A stretch of DNA of 64,000 bases from Omphiscola glabra. Its lineage: Eukaryota > Mollusca > Gastropoda > Lymnaeidae. The first letter of the stretch is position 1; each line of letters begins with the position of its first letter. Location: assembly GCA_964017045.1 (NCBI GenBank), contig OZ024802.1, positions 11,606,435-11,670,434 of the forward strand, written 5' to 3'. Shown here piece by piece: positions 44,161 to 56,134 of this stretch. A program made the position numbers and the translations under genes. A model generated the notes under the pieces. The model saw only the letters and a program-made list of their open reading frames with translations. It was not told the origin of the DNA and ran no database searches.

Positions 44161-44639
44161 GTTGAGTGTCTAAGCGGCAAAAGGACAACAATATGTATGT
44201 ATTTAATACCGGGGTACGTACGTTTACGTAGGAGCGTCCCAAGTGACCCTAACATCACCGACTCTGACAGCTCCTCGGGAATTTTCTCTGTATCCTGGTG
44301 CCCCAGTCCACCCCTGGCAGGAACTGAACAAATAAGGGGTGTAACATAATCCACATGCACACAGACACCTCCACACACACACACACACACACATACTACC
44401 ACCAACGTATGCAATCTTGAGGATCATTTCTACGAGAACAATACATTTATGATGATTTAGGAAGTTAATAAAAAATAGCTACTTAAAGCTATCAACAGTT
44501 GCTTGGTATCCAACACTGGCCCAAAGGGAGGGAAGATGAAAGAAAGGGAGCTAATCTCGGGGGACTTCTAATCCAACATTGGCAAGATCATTCACCTGAC
44601 GCCCCTCTCTATCAGTCCAGCCCCCATATTCTTTAGAGT
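44161..44639. other. Non-coding DNA
   Basis: A (CA)n lies at 44372-44394. Otherwise nothing recognised. Confidence 0.45.
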
Positions 44640-45060
44640 TGTGAGAAGTCAACGCTCATGCGCAGTAATCCATTATGTCGTGGATCCCAGATCAAAGGGT
44701 GACAACTCGACTTTGTCATGGGACCGAAGATGTCACGGAAAAGGCGTCGGCCAACAAAAGGGGGGCGGTCTGGCGCCCTCGGCGTCATTGCCACTGTTAT
44801 CGCGCCGCCATTTTGTTTTCACCTCTCGTCGGGAAATTAGCGGGAGAACTGGAGTGGCTGTCGATGTATCACAACAGTCACATCACTGGATATCTGACCC
44901 TCGCCGACACTCGGGTCGCCCATCGACAATAAACCACTCGGGGGCCGACTCATGAGCACCGCTGGACAAAGGAATATCATTGTGCCGGCGATCGATAATT
45001 GGGGGCCGAATATTGGGGAGGGCTGATCTGAGCACCTCCGATGAAAATATAGTATTTCCC
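44640..45060. promoter_or_regulatory. Candidate regulatory island with paired SOX-type motifs
   Basis: Non-repetitive, CG-containing island. ACAAAGG (44966-44972) and ATTGTG (44979-44984) lie 6 bp apart on opposite strands and are followed by gcgatcgataattgggg. Several frames are partly open but no splice structure is seen. The function is inferred. Confidence 0.35.
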
Positions 45061-45674
45061 CAAAAAATGTGTAAATTAACGGTTTGCACTAGTACACATT
45101 AGCTCTTTTATAAGTGCGAACACGTGCACAAGTTGACACGCCGTGGGTGCGATCTCTGTGACACACGTGTCACGACGTGTGTGTGTGTCGTACGATCTAA
45201 ACCAATGGTCCATGAACTTGCTGTAATGGGTGGAGGTCATTTTATTATCTGACTGTACGGACGCCCCCACCTCACCCAAACCGCCTTTCTATTAGTATTA
45301 CGTCGTAACACAAAAAGAACTATGGGGTGAACAATTATCTTGATAAATACATTTTAAAAAAATATTTTGAAAAAGACTAATGCAAAAACCAAAAAGTGAC
45401 GTAAGTAACGCCCCTTTTTCAAACCTTCGCAGCCCCCCCCCCCACCCCGGGGTTCTGTCTAGCTGTTATAATCTGTGAAATTGTGAATTTTCATATTTTT
45501 GGGGTTTTCGTTTCAAGTCTTTGTGTAAAAGATTTTAATGATCAAGTGACGTGCTCCCAATTTTTATCGCTTTGCTGCTGTCAAATAGGGTGCTTTTTAA
45601 ATTTTTACTGTTATGTTGTTTGCCGAAGAAGGCATTGTGCCGACACGTTCGTTGTTTTGTTTTATCTTCTAGTG
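45061..45674. other. Non-coding DNA
   Basis: Contains a C run near 45433-45443. No exon is recognised. Confidence 0.45.
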
Positions 45675-45763
45675 CAGCGGTTCTCAACATGTGGGTCGCG
45701 ACCCATTTGGGGGTCGCACGACTCTTTCCCAAGGGTCGCCTAAGACCATCTGAAAACACATAT
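45675..45763 (-). mobile_element. SPIN-like hAT MITE, copy 4 (truncated)
   Basis: Begins cagcggttctcaacatgtgg with gtcgcgacccatttgggg, gggtcgcctaagaccatc and aaaacacatatg, then breaks off where a cacaacaacgcaccatct repeat begins. About half of the element is present. Confidence 0.88.
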
Positions 45764-45895
45764 GCTCCACAACAACGCACCATCTCTTCAACAACACACC
45801 ATCTCTTCAACAAAATATCATCTCTTCAACAACACACCATCTCTTCACAACACACCATCCCTTAAACAACAAACCATCTCTTCAACAGCATACCA
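45757..45895. repeat. ~17-bp repeat (caacacaccatctcttcaa), about 8 copies
   Basis: The repeat starts exactly at the break of the SPIN-like copy, suggesting that expansion of a short repeat accompanied the truncation. Confidence 0.88.
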
Positions 45896-47159
45896 TCTGC
45901 TCCTCATCATACAAAAAAGCCCTTGTCGAAAGAACTTATTTTTTAGAAAGCAAAAACAAGTCTTCCCTTCCCCCTCTTCCCGAGAGTTTACGCCTCCCTG
46001 GCCAACGCCACCCCCCCCCCCCCCCGGGAATACTCTCCCGAACAGAATTAATTTATGGGCCTAAGTGTGACCGACATGAGAATTTAATTCACTTTAAAAT
46101 CTTTTGTTGATTACCCGCGACTGTTCTTGCATTCGCTAATCCTTTAATTCGATGATCTGCCCGTGACCAAAAACTAACTGACTTTCTTGGATACTATATG
46201 ATAATCAGATACGTGGAGGCTGTATGATAATCAGATAACGGGGAATTATTTTTTATTTTTTGTTTCCACCTTGGGCAAAGTGACCCAAAGCATTACTTGC
46301 CCGAAAATATCACAACATTTTGACCTTCAGGGAGAAAGTTCTTTTTTTTTTTTGGGCCTACGTAGTTGCGGTGGTGATGCGGTAAAATATTGAGATGATT
46401 GCGGCTATTTTTTTAAACAGTTTTTGCTTCTTGATTTATTTATAATTGCGGTAATTTATTTACCATACGATTAGTCGCATTTAATACATTAGAGATTACT
46501 TTCTCGAACCAACCGTTTTGTTAACGAGAAGCTATGTTCCGAAAATATAAATATATTGAGAGCAATGAAAATGATACTTGGCAAGTACAAAATTGCAACT
46601 TGCGAGAGACCCGGTCAGGCGAATCATTGAATCTTATGACACAAAGTGTTAAAGATGATATTAACTAAGTTCTTATTTCCTCTTTCTTAGTATATTAATG
46701 TCTAAGCAAGTTCCCCCCCCCCCTTTTTTTTTTTCGTTCGTCGTCCTAGTTGATGCCCCGACAGACAACTCAGTAAATGATCTAGGAGAGTTCCACGAGC
46801 AAGAAATTCTTATTTAAAAAGACTAGAGAGTATATATTTATAATGATTTATGTCGCCCACACCTCCTATTCCACTGCTGCAACACTTACAATATGACATA
46901 AATCATCTCCCCTTACAATTTGTCATAAATCATCTCCCCTGCCCACTACCCAGACTTGCCTACGAAAGACTTGCCTACACGATTCATGCCAGACTTATTT
47001 CCGAGTAGACTTCAGTAGACCCTGATAGATAAATACACATTTTAGAGCCTTCACCATCCCCTTACACCCTTGCGACTCCCCTCCAATAAAAAAAAAATCC
47101 ATATGTCAAGACAGGCTCTCCTAGCTCACGTGACATAAAATAACCCCCCTTGAGTTCCG
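45896..47159. other. Non-coding DNA
   Basis: C run at 46009-46025, C run/T run at 46713-46734, two copies of a 27-bp unit (gacataaatcatctcccctt, 46890-46940). No exon is recognised. Confidence 0.45.
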
Positions 47160-47660
47160 ACACTGGGACCTCATTCACGTCTGATTGGTGTACGACCATC
47201 GATGGAGACGCCACAATGGGGACGGAAACGCCGGGGAACTCACTCCTGGAACCAAAGGAAAAGCTTTAAAAGTAACTTCCCTTGTTCGAGGCGCAACAAA
47301 ACCGCGCGTTAATTTTGAAATTGTCAGCGCTAAGTAGGTTCCTTTGTCACGGGGATGAATGGGGTCGTTAGGACGGGGGTCTTCGGCCATTGTGGTGTCA
47401 GTCCATTAGCGGATTGGGCGGCTGAGGCATAACCCTGTAACACTGGCAGGTCGGGGTGGAATGGGGGCCCCCCCTCCCCAACGCCTCGTCCATAGATCAT
47501 CCTTCAGTGCCGCTCTCGTGCCTCTCGATAAAAGAGCCGCTGCAAGGGATATTGAAGTAAATCTCTTAGCGATAACTACAGGCAGAGAAATGGAAATAAG
47601 GGCTGGGTTGGGGGGGTGCAAGGGTGAAGGAGAGTGACGGGGTCGGAAGGGTTCCGTTAC
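47160..47660. promoter_or_regulatory. Non-repetitive GC-balanced island
   Basis: CG-containing with long minus frames of about 71 codons that show no family resemblance. It may be regulatory; exon use cannot be excluded. Confidence 0.25.
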
Positions 47661-48656
47661 GGCAATAGTCCTTGGGTTGCGAGTCTAAGAGGATCATTGA
47701 AACTTAAATGTGTTTTAATTTAAAAAAATATATAACACCCGTGTCGCGAGGGTGGACGTATACAAATAAGGAGTCCACCTTCAGGGATTATAGAAATCAT
47801 AGTTAATTGATAAAATTTGTTTTAAAAATTCTCTTTAGCTGGTTTATAAATCAGTTTGTGTTTCTAACTGCTTGAAATTAACGGAGACTTAAAAAAGGTG
47901 GGATGCCATTGATATCGTGAACTATTTGTGCCACAAAAGACGAATGCTGCTCGACATTGTTATTATCTCACCTCTCCGTTTAAACCGTTTCGGTTAAACG
48001 GTCCCGAATTTTGTGATTATCTTGGATTTAACAGCTTTCCTCTCCTCCCCCACCCCAATAAATATGATTTTTTTTCCTGGGTACCTAAACATTGTTCATA
48101 AGGAGTGACATGAGCGGCACGATCCGAAGCTCTTATGGTACCCCTGGGAATCCTTTTCACGCTACCCTCCCCCTTCCGAGGGGGGAATGGCGCGAAGCGG
48201 CACCCCCGAAACATTTCGCCCTAGTGGCGAACAATCTGGCAACCCCAGGAACGCCAAAGGGATGACTTCCTTTACATTAAACCTTACATATTAAGGGGTT
48301 TGATTTCCTAATGCAGACCACTATGACATCCCAGCAACATCCGGGGGAAAAACGTAATCTTATGGTTTTGGTCGTTGCAGACGTGAAAGGGGGTGGGGGG
48401 GGGGTGGGGGCGTCCTCACTGACACTTTTTTTCGAAGGTTTCTTCACAGCTGTCAACCATATAGATCCTAGTAGTGTTTAATTCTAAAGTGGCATAAGGC
48501 ACTCCAGGTCCCTACGTTTAACACCACATTATAAGAATAAGCTATAGTTGGGGAGGGGGGCGAAACGGCTACCTAGGAGACCCGCCCTCACCAGGGTCGC
48601 AAATTTCATCGATAAAACCTTTGTTATTTACGATCCCTTAGCGCTACATGTAATCG
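47661..48656. other. Non-coding DNA
   Basis: Contains aaaccgtttcggttaaacgg (47981-48000), a near-perfect palindrome, and G runs at 48388-48410. No gene recognised. Confidence 0.45.
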
Positions 48657-48832
48657 TGTGCCGTAAACCCTAGTTCCTAACATGTTCCATTAACCCTAGT
48701 TCCTAACATGTGCCCTAAATCCTAGTTCCTAATATGTGCCCTAAACCCTAGTTCCTAACATGTGCCCTTAAACCTAGTTCCTTACATGTGCCCTAAACCC
48801 TAGTTCCTAACATGTGCCATAAACCCTTGAAT
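48657..48832. repeat. 26-bp minisatellite (ccctaaaccctagttcctaa), about 7 copies
   Basis: Period 26 bp (tagttcc at 48671, 48697, 48723...). Each unit carries a single telomere-like ccctaaaccct word. Confidence 0.92.
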
Positions 48833-49394
48833 CTAACTTCTTTTCCCAACTTCCGTCACCGCATTATCACGGCAGCAAACCGCATTATCAGGGCGTCAAG
48901 ACCTAGGCAGTTGTGTACCCTTGCAGGTTTCCTAGGTCCCTGCTTTCCGATGAAGACTGCCTACCACTCACTCCCAGGGGTGGTGTGGGTGTGGCATGCA
49001 TAGAATTTCCGTGCTAGAACAGCACGTATCTTTTAGCTTCTAACAATGCGAATGTCGTGTTCAAAACGTTGACTAATTTATGCAATACACGCATCTAGTA
49101 GGTTTTAAAGATTGTATACATACATATTTTTTTTGAGGACATATTTCAGTTATAAAGGAATAGAGCGAAACAAATTATTGGAAAATCTGAAAAAAAGGGA
49201 CGCAACAAAGCAAAGGTAATAAAAAAATACAGTCTGATTGGTTAGTCTAAGCTCTGGCAATGAAATTAAATCTTTCAAGATACTTGTATATTCACGATCA
49301 ATGAACCCCCTTCCCTCCCTTCCCCCAAATAGTGTAAACCCACGCCTCTGGTGAATTGAGATGAACTAATTTTGTCATCCCCTCCGCCCGTCTA
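48833..49394. other. Non-coding DNA
   Basis: 48850-49000 is GC-balanced with an open 63-codon frame but no recognised protein; the rest is AT-rich. Confidence 0.4.
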
Positions 49395-49640
49395 AAACCC
49401 TACGACGTATTGCAGTACTCGCGCTCGCCTCGCCATTGTGGACAATCTTTTAATTGTGCTCACCGACCGTGCACGGCTCGCCGCCATTACAGAAACAAGG
49501 CGCGACAATCCGTGGTCACATTAGCATGGCAACAAAGGATTATCGATCCCCAATCAGTGCCCGAGTGTCGGCCAATCGAACTGGGTAAAGCGCACTAATG
49601 GACGGGCACTCGTGCACAAGGGCGCTAATTTCTACATCAA
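49395..49640. promoter_or_regulatory. Candidate regulatory island with an inverted SOX-type pair
   Basis: Contains CCATTGTGGACAAT (49433-49446), an exact ATTGT-GG-ACAAT inverted pair, then AATTGTG (49452) and AACAAAGG (49531-49538) beside attatcgatcc. CG-rich and non-repetitive. SoxD proteins bind as dimers to paired sites, which makes the arrangement of interest. Confidence 0.38.
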
Positions 49641-49911
49641 AAATCTGTCGGCCTTAATGATTTAAATGACTTAAATTAACCAATCGATGTGGGTTTTGTG
49701 TGATGGTGTGTGAGGAGGGGAAAAAAGGGGGGGTGGGACGTGGGCAAAGTGAAGATTGGTAAGGTTCGCCAGGAGCACAATGCGAAGTCAAGAAGATGTT
49801 AGTTCGGTGATGACGTTAGAATTCAAACACTGATAGTTATGGACACTGGCACGAAGCAGCGGATCTGAAAGATTTTGTTTATTTGATGAATGCACAACTC
49901 ATTATTCGGAA
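49641..49911. other. Non-coding DNA
   Basis: G-rich near 49720-49740; otherwise nothing recognised. Confidence 0.4.
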
Positions 49912-49917
49912 TTTGTC

Positions 49918-50215
49918 ACCGTGGGACATGGCCTTATGGCACTGCGGGGCAGAGCATTATGGCACTTTGGGGCAGAGCCTTATGCAACGTGGGGTAGAGC
50001 CTTATGGCACTGTGGGGCAGAGCCTTAATGCACTGTGGGGCAGAGCCTTATGCACCGTGGGGTAGAGCCTTATGTCACTGTTGGGCAGAGTCTTATGCAC
50101 CGTGGGACAGGGCCTTATGGCACTGTGGTGCAGAGCCTTATGTCACCGTGGGGCAGAGCCTTATCGAACTGTGGGGCAGAGCTTTATGTTCATCGTGGTA
50201 GCCTTATGTTCCAAA
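49918..50215. repeat. ~24-bp minisatellite (ccttatggcactgtggggca), about 12 copies
   Basis: Copies vary between gcactg, gcaccg, gtcaccg and gcaacg. Open plus frames (CGAEPY, GQSL) are shadows. Confidence 0.93.
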
Positions 50216-50317
50216 CCGATTTCGAAAACACATTTAAGTGTGTAATGAAAAAAAGTTACGTCTCGCCTTATTTAGTGATTGTTCTCATGTATGAACAGTG
50301 AGGACGAACTCGTAACA

Positions 50318-50425
50318 AATATATAGATACATACATACATACATACATACAAACAAACAAACAAACAAACATACATACATACATATATTATACATATATA
50401 TATCTATATATATATATATATATTC
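50318..50425. repeat. (CATA)n (CAAA)n (TA)n compound microsatellite
   Basis: acatacat, aaacaaac and tatata blocks in succession. Confidence 0.93.
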
Positions 50426-51179
50426 TTCTTATATGTGTTGACTTTAAAAAAATTAATAATTTAGTTCAACAATTCTTATATTTTTAACTTGTTCTGTGCT
50501 CACCGCGACCATTAGAAATCAGTTTTTTTTATATAGCTGATAGCTGTTTTTAATTATGATACAAGGTTGGTTTGTTTTAGTTTAGAAGAAGGTGGGGAGA
50601 ATGAGACGAGTGGTTTGGGCACAAGCCACAGAAATCAATACAACCCTTGCGGTTCTAATCCAAATATTGTACCAGGATTGTAAAAAAAAAAAAGAATTTA
50701 AAAATTCTGACTTCGGAAAGGGACAAGAAAGTTCTCATCATGGTGCTGCAAGCAACCCCTGTAGTCGCCGGGTGATCGCTATTTCAGCATTTTATGCTTT
50801 CAATTTATCCAATAGATAACCGAACAGGGATTGAGTTAAATTTTACAGCTATTATTATTATTATTACTTTAACGTTTGTTGTTTTTTGTTTATTTCAATT
50901 TTTTTTTTTTAATTCAAATAATTCTTTATTAATAAATATATATATTCTGTCACAGAATTCACAACATATTCATCATTTAAAAAATTATTTTTTTTTAAAA
51001 CCAAAGTCACATCAATAACCTGTTTCTACTTTACAGCGTTCACAGAAATATGTGTCCAAATTCAATTATCACACTTTTAGAAGCAGTACATTACAGAATT
51101 GTGGAACTTCTTTTGATATATTATATTTAAAAAAAAAAAACACGTCCAATAATAAGAAAGTATATAATCTGCCAAAAGC
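50426..51179. other. AT-rich non-coding DNA
   Basis: A runs and T runs only; (ATT)n near 50850-50866. Confidence 0.45.
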
Positions 51180-51500
51180 CGTAGCAAAAATTGGAGGCAA
51201 GCATTCTCTATACTGCAGCTCCACGAGATGATCATTCAATGATACACACGGGGCTCCGGATCAAGTTAAGCCCCAAAAAATTAACCTCCGAGGATAAATC
51301 GCGGGATACGTTTCTGTTTTTGTTTCCTAGCCCGTCGGTAAGGCGACCCCCGACGGAATACGAGCACGGTTAATCTGTCGGAAATTCGACGCTCGTGTGG
51401 TCGGTATACTGCCGAGAAACAATGTCAAATAGATGATACGTGTCTCGTCAGCGAGGTGCCGTCATTCGACGAGGTGGAGACGAGTTTGTGCGTGTGTGTG
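51180..51500. promoter_or_regulatory. Candidate regulatory island
   Basis: CG-rich non-repetitive sequence between AT-rich regions (ggataaatcgcgggatacg, gacggaatacgagcacggtt, gaaacaatgtcaaatagatg). ACAAT-type SOX word at 51420. Function inferred. Confidence 0.3.
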
Positions 51501-52188
51501 TATCAGTTTAAGAAAGTGAACGAATGATGTGAGCGAGGTAAACGAGACGGTTAATTAGAGATATATGATCAGATTTCATTATTCGATTTTTAAAATTTTT
51601 TTTTTTAAAAGAAGGAAAAGTAGGAACACCGCGCGAACATAACCGGGTCTTGTTAATTAATAGGACTGGCAAGGGACGGGCTCAAAAAGCTAGTTCTTTC
51701 TTCGTTTGTGTATGCAAGGATCAAGTATTCATAACTAGTCGCAGCGTCGAGAAAGAGATTGAGTTTTTTTTTATTTTTTATTTTTTATGTGATTAGCAGA
51801 AATATAACCACAAGTCAACCAACACATTTGTTTAGAGAGTAACAGCAACCACAAGAGACACGGAGGGCTATAGGGCTAATTTTATGTAGCGATGATATCC
51901 AATATAATACACAGGCCTAAATAATATATATATATATATAAAAATTGTGATTATTTAAAGTAAAAAAAAATGTATAACGTAGCAGCGCAAAAATAATAAA
52001 GAAACATTATACATGTAAACAAAAATATCAATGTTTTATTATAATGGACGGAATTTCTTAGTTGCTAATATAAAAATCAATAACTGGGTATAAGAAAGTT
52101 TAATTATAGCGTAATGGCTCACGCAGTGTCATCAACAATTTCCAATATAATTGTTGCACGATAATCCAAAGTGAATAACACACCATTT
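51501..52188. other. AT-rich non-coding DNA
   Basis: (TA)n at 51924-51940; G run begins at 52189. No gene recognised. Confidence 0.45.
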
Positions 52189-52640
52189 TGGGGGGGGGGG
52201 GGAATGCTGTGGGGACTGAGAGGAGGGGGTGCTGTGGGGACTGGGAGGAGGTGGTGCTGTGGGGACTGGGAGGTGTTGGTGCTGTGGGGACTGGGAGGAG
52301 GTGGTGCTGTGGGGACTGGGAGGAGGTGGTGCTGTGGGGACTGGGAGGAGGGGGTGCTGTGGGGACTGGGAGGAGGTGGTGCTGTGGGGACTGGGAGGAG
52401 GTGGTGCTGTGGGGACTGGGAGGAGGTGGTGCTGTGGGGACTGGGAGGAGGGGGTGCTGTGGGGACTGGGAGGAGGGAGTGCTGTGGTGACTGGGAGGAG
52501 GGGTGCTGTGAGGACTGGGAGGAGGGGTGCTGTGGGGATTGGGAGGAGGGGTGCTGTGGGGACTGGGAGGAGGGGGTGCTGTGGGGACTGGAAGGAGGGG
52601 TGCTGTGGGGACTGGGAGGAGGGAGTGTTGTGTGTGACGT
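52189..52640 (+). repeat. 25-bp G-rich minisatellite (gctgtggggactgggaggag), about 17 copies
   Basis: Starts with a 13-G run. Units differ by gtggt/ggggt and shorten to 23-24 bp at the right. Open plus frames (GDWEEVVLWG) are shadows. Strong G-quadruplex potential on plus. Confidence 0.95.
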
Positions 52641-52689
52641 GATGCCGTTTGCTCTGAGTTAAACTGTGTATTAGCGTCCCGGGCTTTCT

Positions 52690-52935
52690 TTAAGTGACTA
52701 ATTTAGTCAAATACATCGTTAATCAAAATGTCTTCATAGAAATTATTCGTCATTATTTGGAAAATTATAATTAGTCATTATTTAGGCACATAAATAACTG
52801 GTCGTAATTTAGTCTAATACATCATTAGTTATAATTTATTCATATAAATAATTCTTCATCATTTGGACATATATAATTAGTCGTTATCTAGTCACATAAA
52901 TAACTAGTCGTAATTTAGTCACACACATTGTTAGT
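52690..52935. repeat. Degenerate ~45-bp repeat (aattagtcattattt, acataaataact)
   Basis: Words ttagtca, cataaataa and tagtcgtaattta recur with irregular spacing. Confidence 0.65.
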
Positions 52936-54362
52936 CACATTTCACCCGTGTCGTAAAAGCTCCCACTGAGTCCATAGCTCTCCAGGAGAGGTCATTCGAA
53001 TTAGCCTTCATTTAAATGCCCATTAGAATTGGTTCCTCCAATCGAAAGACCCCCAAGAGTACAGCAGGGAGGTAAGTTATATAAGATCTGTTGAAGCTTT
53101 AGCTTTAATTGGTTCCTCTTTTAAAATAAGGATTATCGTTCGTGGGTTCAGTTAGTATTAGACTTACGACGGTACTTGTTACCTCAAAATGCGATGAGAA
53201 TTAAACAATCTACCCGTCTCACCCAACCAAACACCCGCACCCACACAACCACACCCAAAACAAGGCACAGGCACAAATTATACATTTGACGTTATTTTCC
53301 AGTTTATCTTTATCCACAATGGATAACCACCCACTGATGACGTAAGCAGTCGTAGCTGGGGGTCGCACACATTTTTAACCCCCCAATTCCTTTTTTACCC
53401 CACTCGACTTTAAAAGCAGGGAAAAAAACCCCCATACATCAATTGGAATCGCTTGGAATCAGATGCTACAGCATAGGATGATACTGGACGCCATCTTTAA
53501 ACCTGGCCAATGACGTCACAGCACATCATTAAGATTACCCCATCCTCATTTGCCCATATTACGGCTTTTTAAATAGATGTAGCCTTTTCTTTTAACCCCA
53601 TCCCCACATTTTTATTTTTTTTTAAAAATGGGGACAACGCCCTTTATAATAAACATAATGCTTGCTGGCTCACTTGTCGGTAGTTCAACCAGAGTAACTA
53701 TATCATACGGTACTTAGACTGAAACAAGATGGATCCAAATGAACGACCCCCCCCCCACACACACACAGACCTTGTGTATTCTGTTGAGTACCGTCTTCTT
53801 GATCTTCACTGGATCCTCCACTAAAAAGGGGTGGGGGGGGGGTTAAGTAAAAAGGGGGGAGGCTTGAATTGAACTATATCAATGTGTTTGCGGGTTGTTG
53901 TTCTTTTAAAGATGGGTGGGGGGGTCCAAATTTCTCAGCGTTATTTCAGATTACGGTTATCTGCCCTTAGGACGCACATTAATTGGAGTGCAAAGAATTA
54001 AAAAGGGGAGCTACTCACTTTTAAAAAAAAATAGTATTTTTAAGGGGGAGTAACTCACACAGATAACAAACTATGGTTTGCTGAAGATATCGGGAGGGTT
54101 AAGCCGGGCGACTCGGAGAACTTGCTCGTAGCCAACTCGACAACAACCACATCGACAACAACCACACTGACAACAACAACATCGATGCCACCGTAACCGC
54201 ACTGAGATCAAGGCAGTGATTTCGTCATAGCCAGGGAGTCATGCTATTGCTCTATGATGACAACACCATATTTAAAGATTTACAATGACCACAACTTTTT
54301 GTAGACCTGATGGAAAGGGGTCGCAGTTCTCTACCAATCTTTTCAAGGAAATAAAAAAGACC
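52936..54362. other. Non-coding DNA
   Basis: Includes C run near 53748-53756, G runs at 53831-53842 and an acaacaaccacat repeat (54137-54185). 53000-53180 is GC-balanced. No exon is supported. Confidence 0.45.
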
Positions 54363-54425
54363 CAACCCACCCAACCCACACCCACCCAACCCACATCCAC
54401 CCAACCCACATTAACCAACCCACAC
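54363..54425. repeat. 17-bp repeat (acccacccaacccacat), about 4 copies
   Basis: Direct C/A-rich repeat. Confidence 0.88.
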
Positions 54426-54519
54426 CCATATCGTATAACTAGAATCATTTTTTAAAAATACGAAGTCTACACTGCGACCGACTCCAACCTTTGGGAAATT
54501 TCTTTCTTGTGATACGCTC

Positions 54520-55045
54520 TTGTCATGTTTGTGTGTACACGTCACTGTGTGGTACTCTCGTGTCCTGCTTGTGTGTACACGTCACTGTGCGGTGCTCTCT
54601 CGTCATTTGTTTGTGTGTAGACGTCACTGTGTGGTGCTCTCTTGTCATTTGTTTATGTGTGCACGCCACTGTGCGGTGCTCTTTCGTCATTTGTTTGTGT
54701 GTACACGTCACTGTGTGGTACTTTCTTGTCATTTGTTTGTGTGTGCACGTCACTGTGTGGTACTCTCTTGTCATGTTTGCGTGTACACGTCACTGTGCGG
54801 TGCTCTTTCGTCATTTGTTTGTGTGTACATATCACTGTGTGATGCTCTCTCGTCACTTATTTGTGTGTACACGCGACTGTGTGGTGCTCTTTTGTAATTT
54901 ATTTGTCTGTACACGCGACTGTGTGGTGCTCTCTTGTCATTTTTGCGTGTGTACACGTCACTGTGTGGTACTCTCTTGTAATTTATTTGTTTACACGTCC
55001 CTGTGTGATGCTCTATTGTCGTTCATTTGTGTGCACTCGTCACCG
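54520..55045. repeat. 42-bp minisatellite, about 12 copies
   Basis: Unit contains gtgtgtacacgtcactgtgt and ggtgctctcttgtcattt. A multiple of three, so a 223-codon plus frame and several minus frames are open (LFVCTRHCVVLSCH type); they read through an imperfect array with no gene context and I treat them as shadows. Confidence 0.92.
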
Positions 55046-55619
55046 CAAGGCGCTTTCCTAAGGGGCACACCTCGCCGGTGTAGTCTTAAAATATTGATAG
55101 CACTCAATACAAACCTCATATCGAGCCGGTCGTATCACCACCGAGACAGACAATTATCTTAAATTGCCGCAGAGATAAGTGGGAAATCGCCATTTTTAAA
55201 CCCGCCATTGTCGAGCAATCCAACAATAGCTAAACACCGAAGAACAAACAGTGGCCATCTGAACAAACATTACAAGTTTCAACAGTCGTCAAGATAAATA
55301 CACATCTTCCACCCCTCCCCCCCCCCAACACCCGCCCTTTCTCTTCTGCACTGCTGACAATGATCTTTCTGAAGAAGGAGCCGTTCGATAGTTCCTCCTC
55401 CTCCCCCCCCCCCCTCCCCCAAACTTGTTTTGTACATACAGCAATTATCGTCTTTTATTCCTGCACAGCGGAGATTGATGAAATCCTCTTCCCGCCTTAC
55501 AATGCCGTACCGGTCGGTAATGCTATCATTACAACAACTGTATCGGTACTAATAGATTACACCGGATTAATGCCTGATTACAAGAAGTAGGGGGGTGTGC
55601 GGTGGGACGGGGGGGGTCG
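55046..55619. other. Non-coding DNA
   Basis: C runs at 55315-55326 and 55403-55416. 55440-55590 is GC-balanced with a 76-codon plus frame that lacks recognisable features. Confidence 0.4.
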
Positions 55620-55789
55620 TCAGCCCCACCAAGAGGGCGGGGGAGTGGAGATGTTACCGAGTGCGCCCCCCAATGCTGATCTTTGGAGCATTTCACTGTT
55701 GCCGGTTGTTAGCTCCGAGCCGCGAGTGATGAGCTAATGAGCTTAGGCTGAGCGATCGAGTTATTCCACTCGGCGACGAATTAAATGTA
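55620..55789. promoter_or_regulatory. Candidate regulatory island with homeodomain-like words
   Basis: Non-repetitive; gatgagctaatgagcttagg contains a near-palindromic gagctaatgagct, followed by gcgatcgagttatt. Function inferred from composition. Confidence 0.28.
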
Positions 55790-55880
55790 ATAGTGTCTTT
55801 ATTTACTTTCTGGGATGGCATAAAGTGTCTTTATTTCCTTTCTAAAACGATATGAAGTGTCTTTATTTGCTTTCATTTGC
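55790..55880. repeat. ~33-bp repeat (gtgtctttatttactttc), 3 copies
   Basis: Three copies separated by tggcataaa/cgatatgaa words. Confidence 0.88.
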
Positions 55881-56005
55881 AACGAGGCATTTTCTCTCAA
55901 TAGTTTAAAATGTTGTTGTTTTTTTATTTCCATGACATATAATTGGGTTTTAGGATTTTTAGATTGGTGTCTTTGCCCCCATAATGCTCAAGGCTGACTA
56001 CAAAG

Positions 56006-56065
56006 TTACCCCATTGTTACAGTAAGCAGTGTAACACCCCATTGTTACAGTCAGCAGTGTAACAG
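56006..56065. repeat. 30-bp repeat, 2 copies
   Basis: Two copies of ccccattgttacagt(a/c)agcagtgtaaca. Confidence 0.92.
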
Positions 56066-56134
56066 CTACGACATGTCAGGTCAGCTTCAATCCCCCTCGT
56101 CCGTTTACATGCGTCACTGGTTTATGTCGTCATG

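Noticed and set aside
48657..48832. Interstitial telomere
   Set aside because: The telomere-like word is only part of a 26-bp unit.
54491..55162. 223-codon Cys/Val-rich plus frame
   Set aside because: It follows an imperfect 42-bp array that also leaves minus frames open; the non-repeat ends show no signal peptide or domain.
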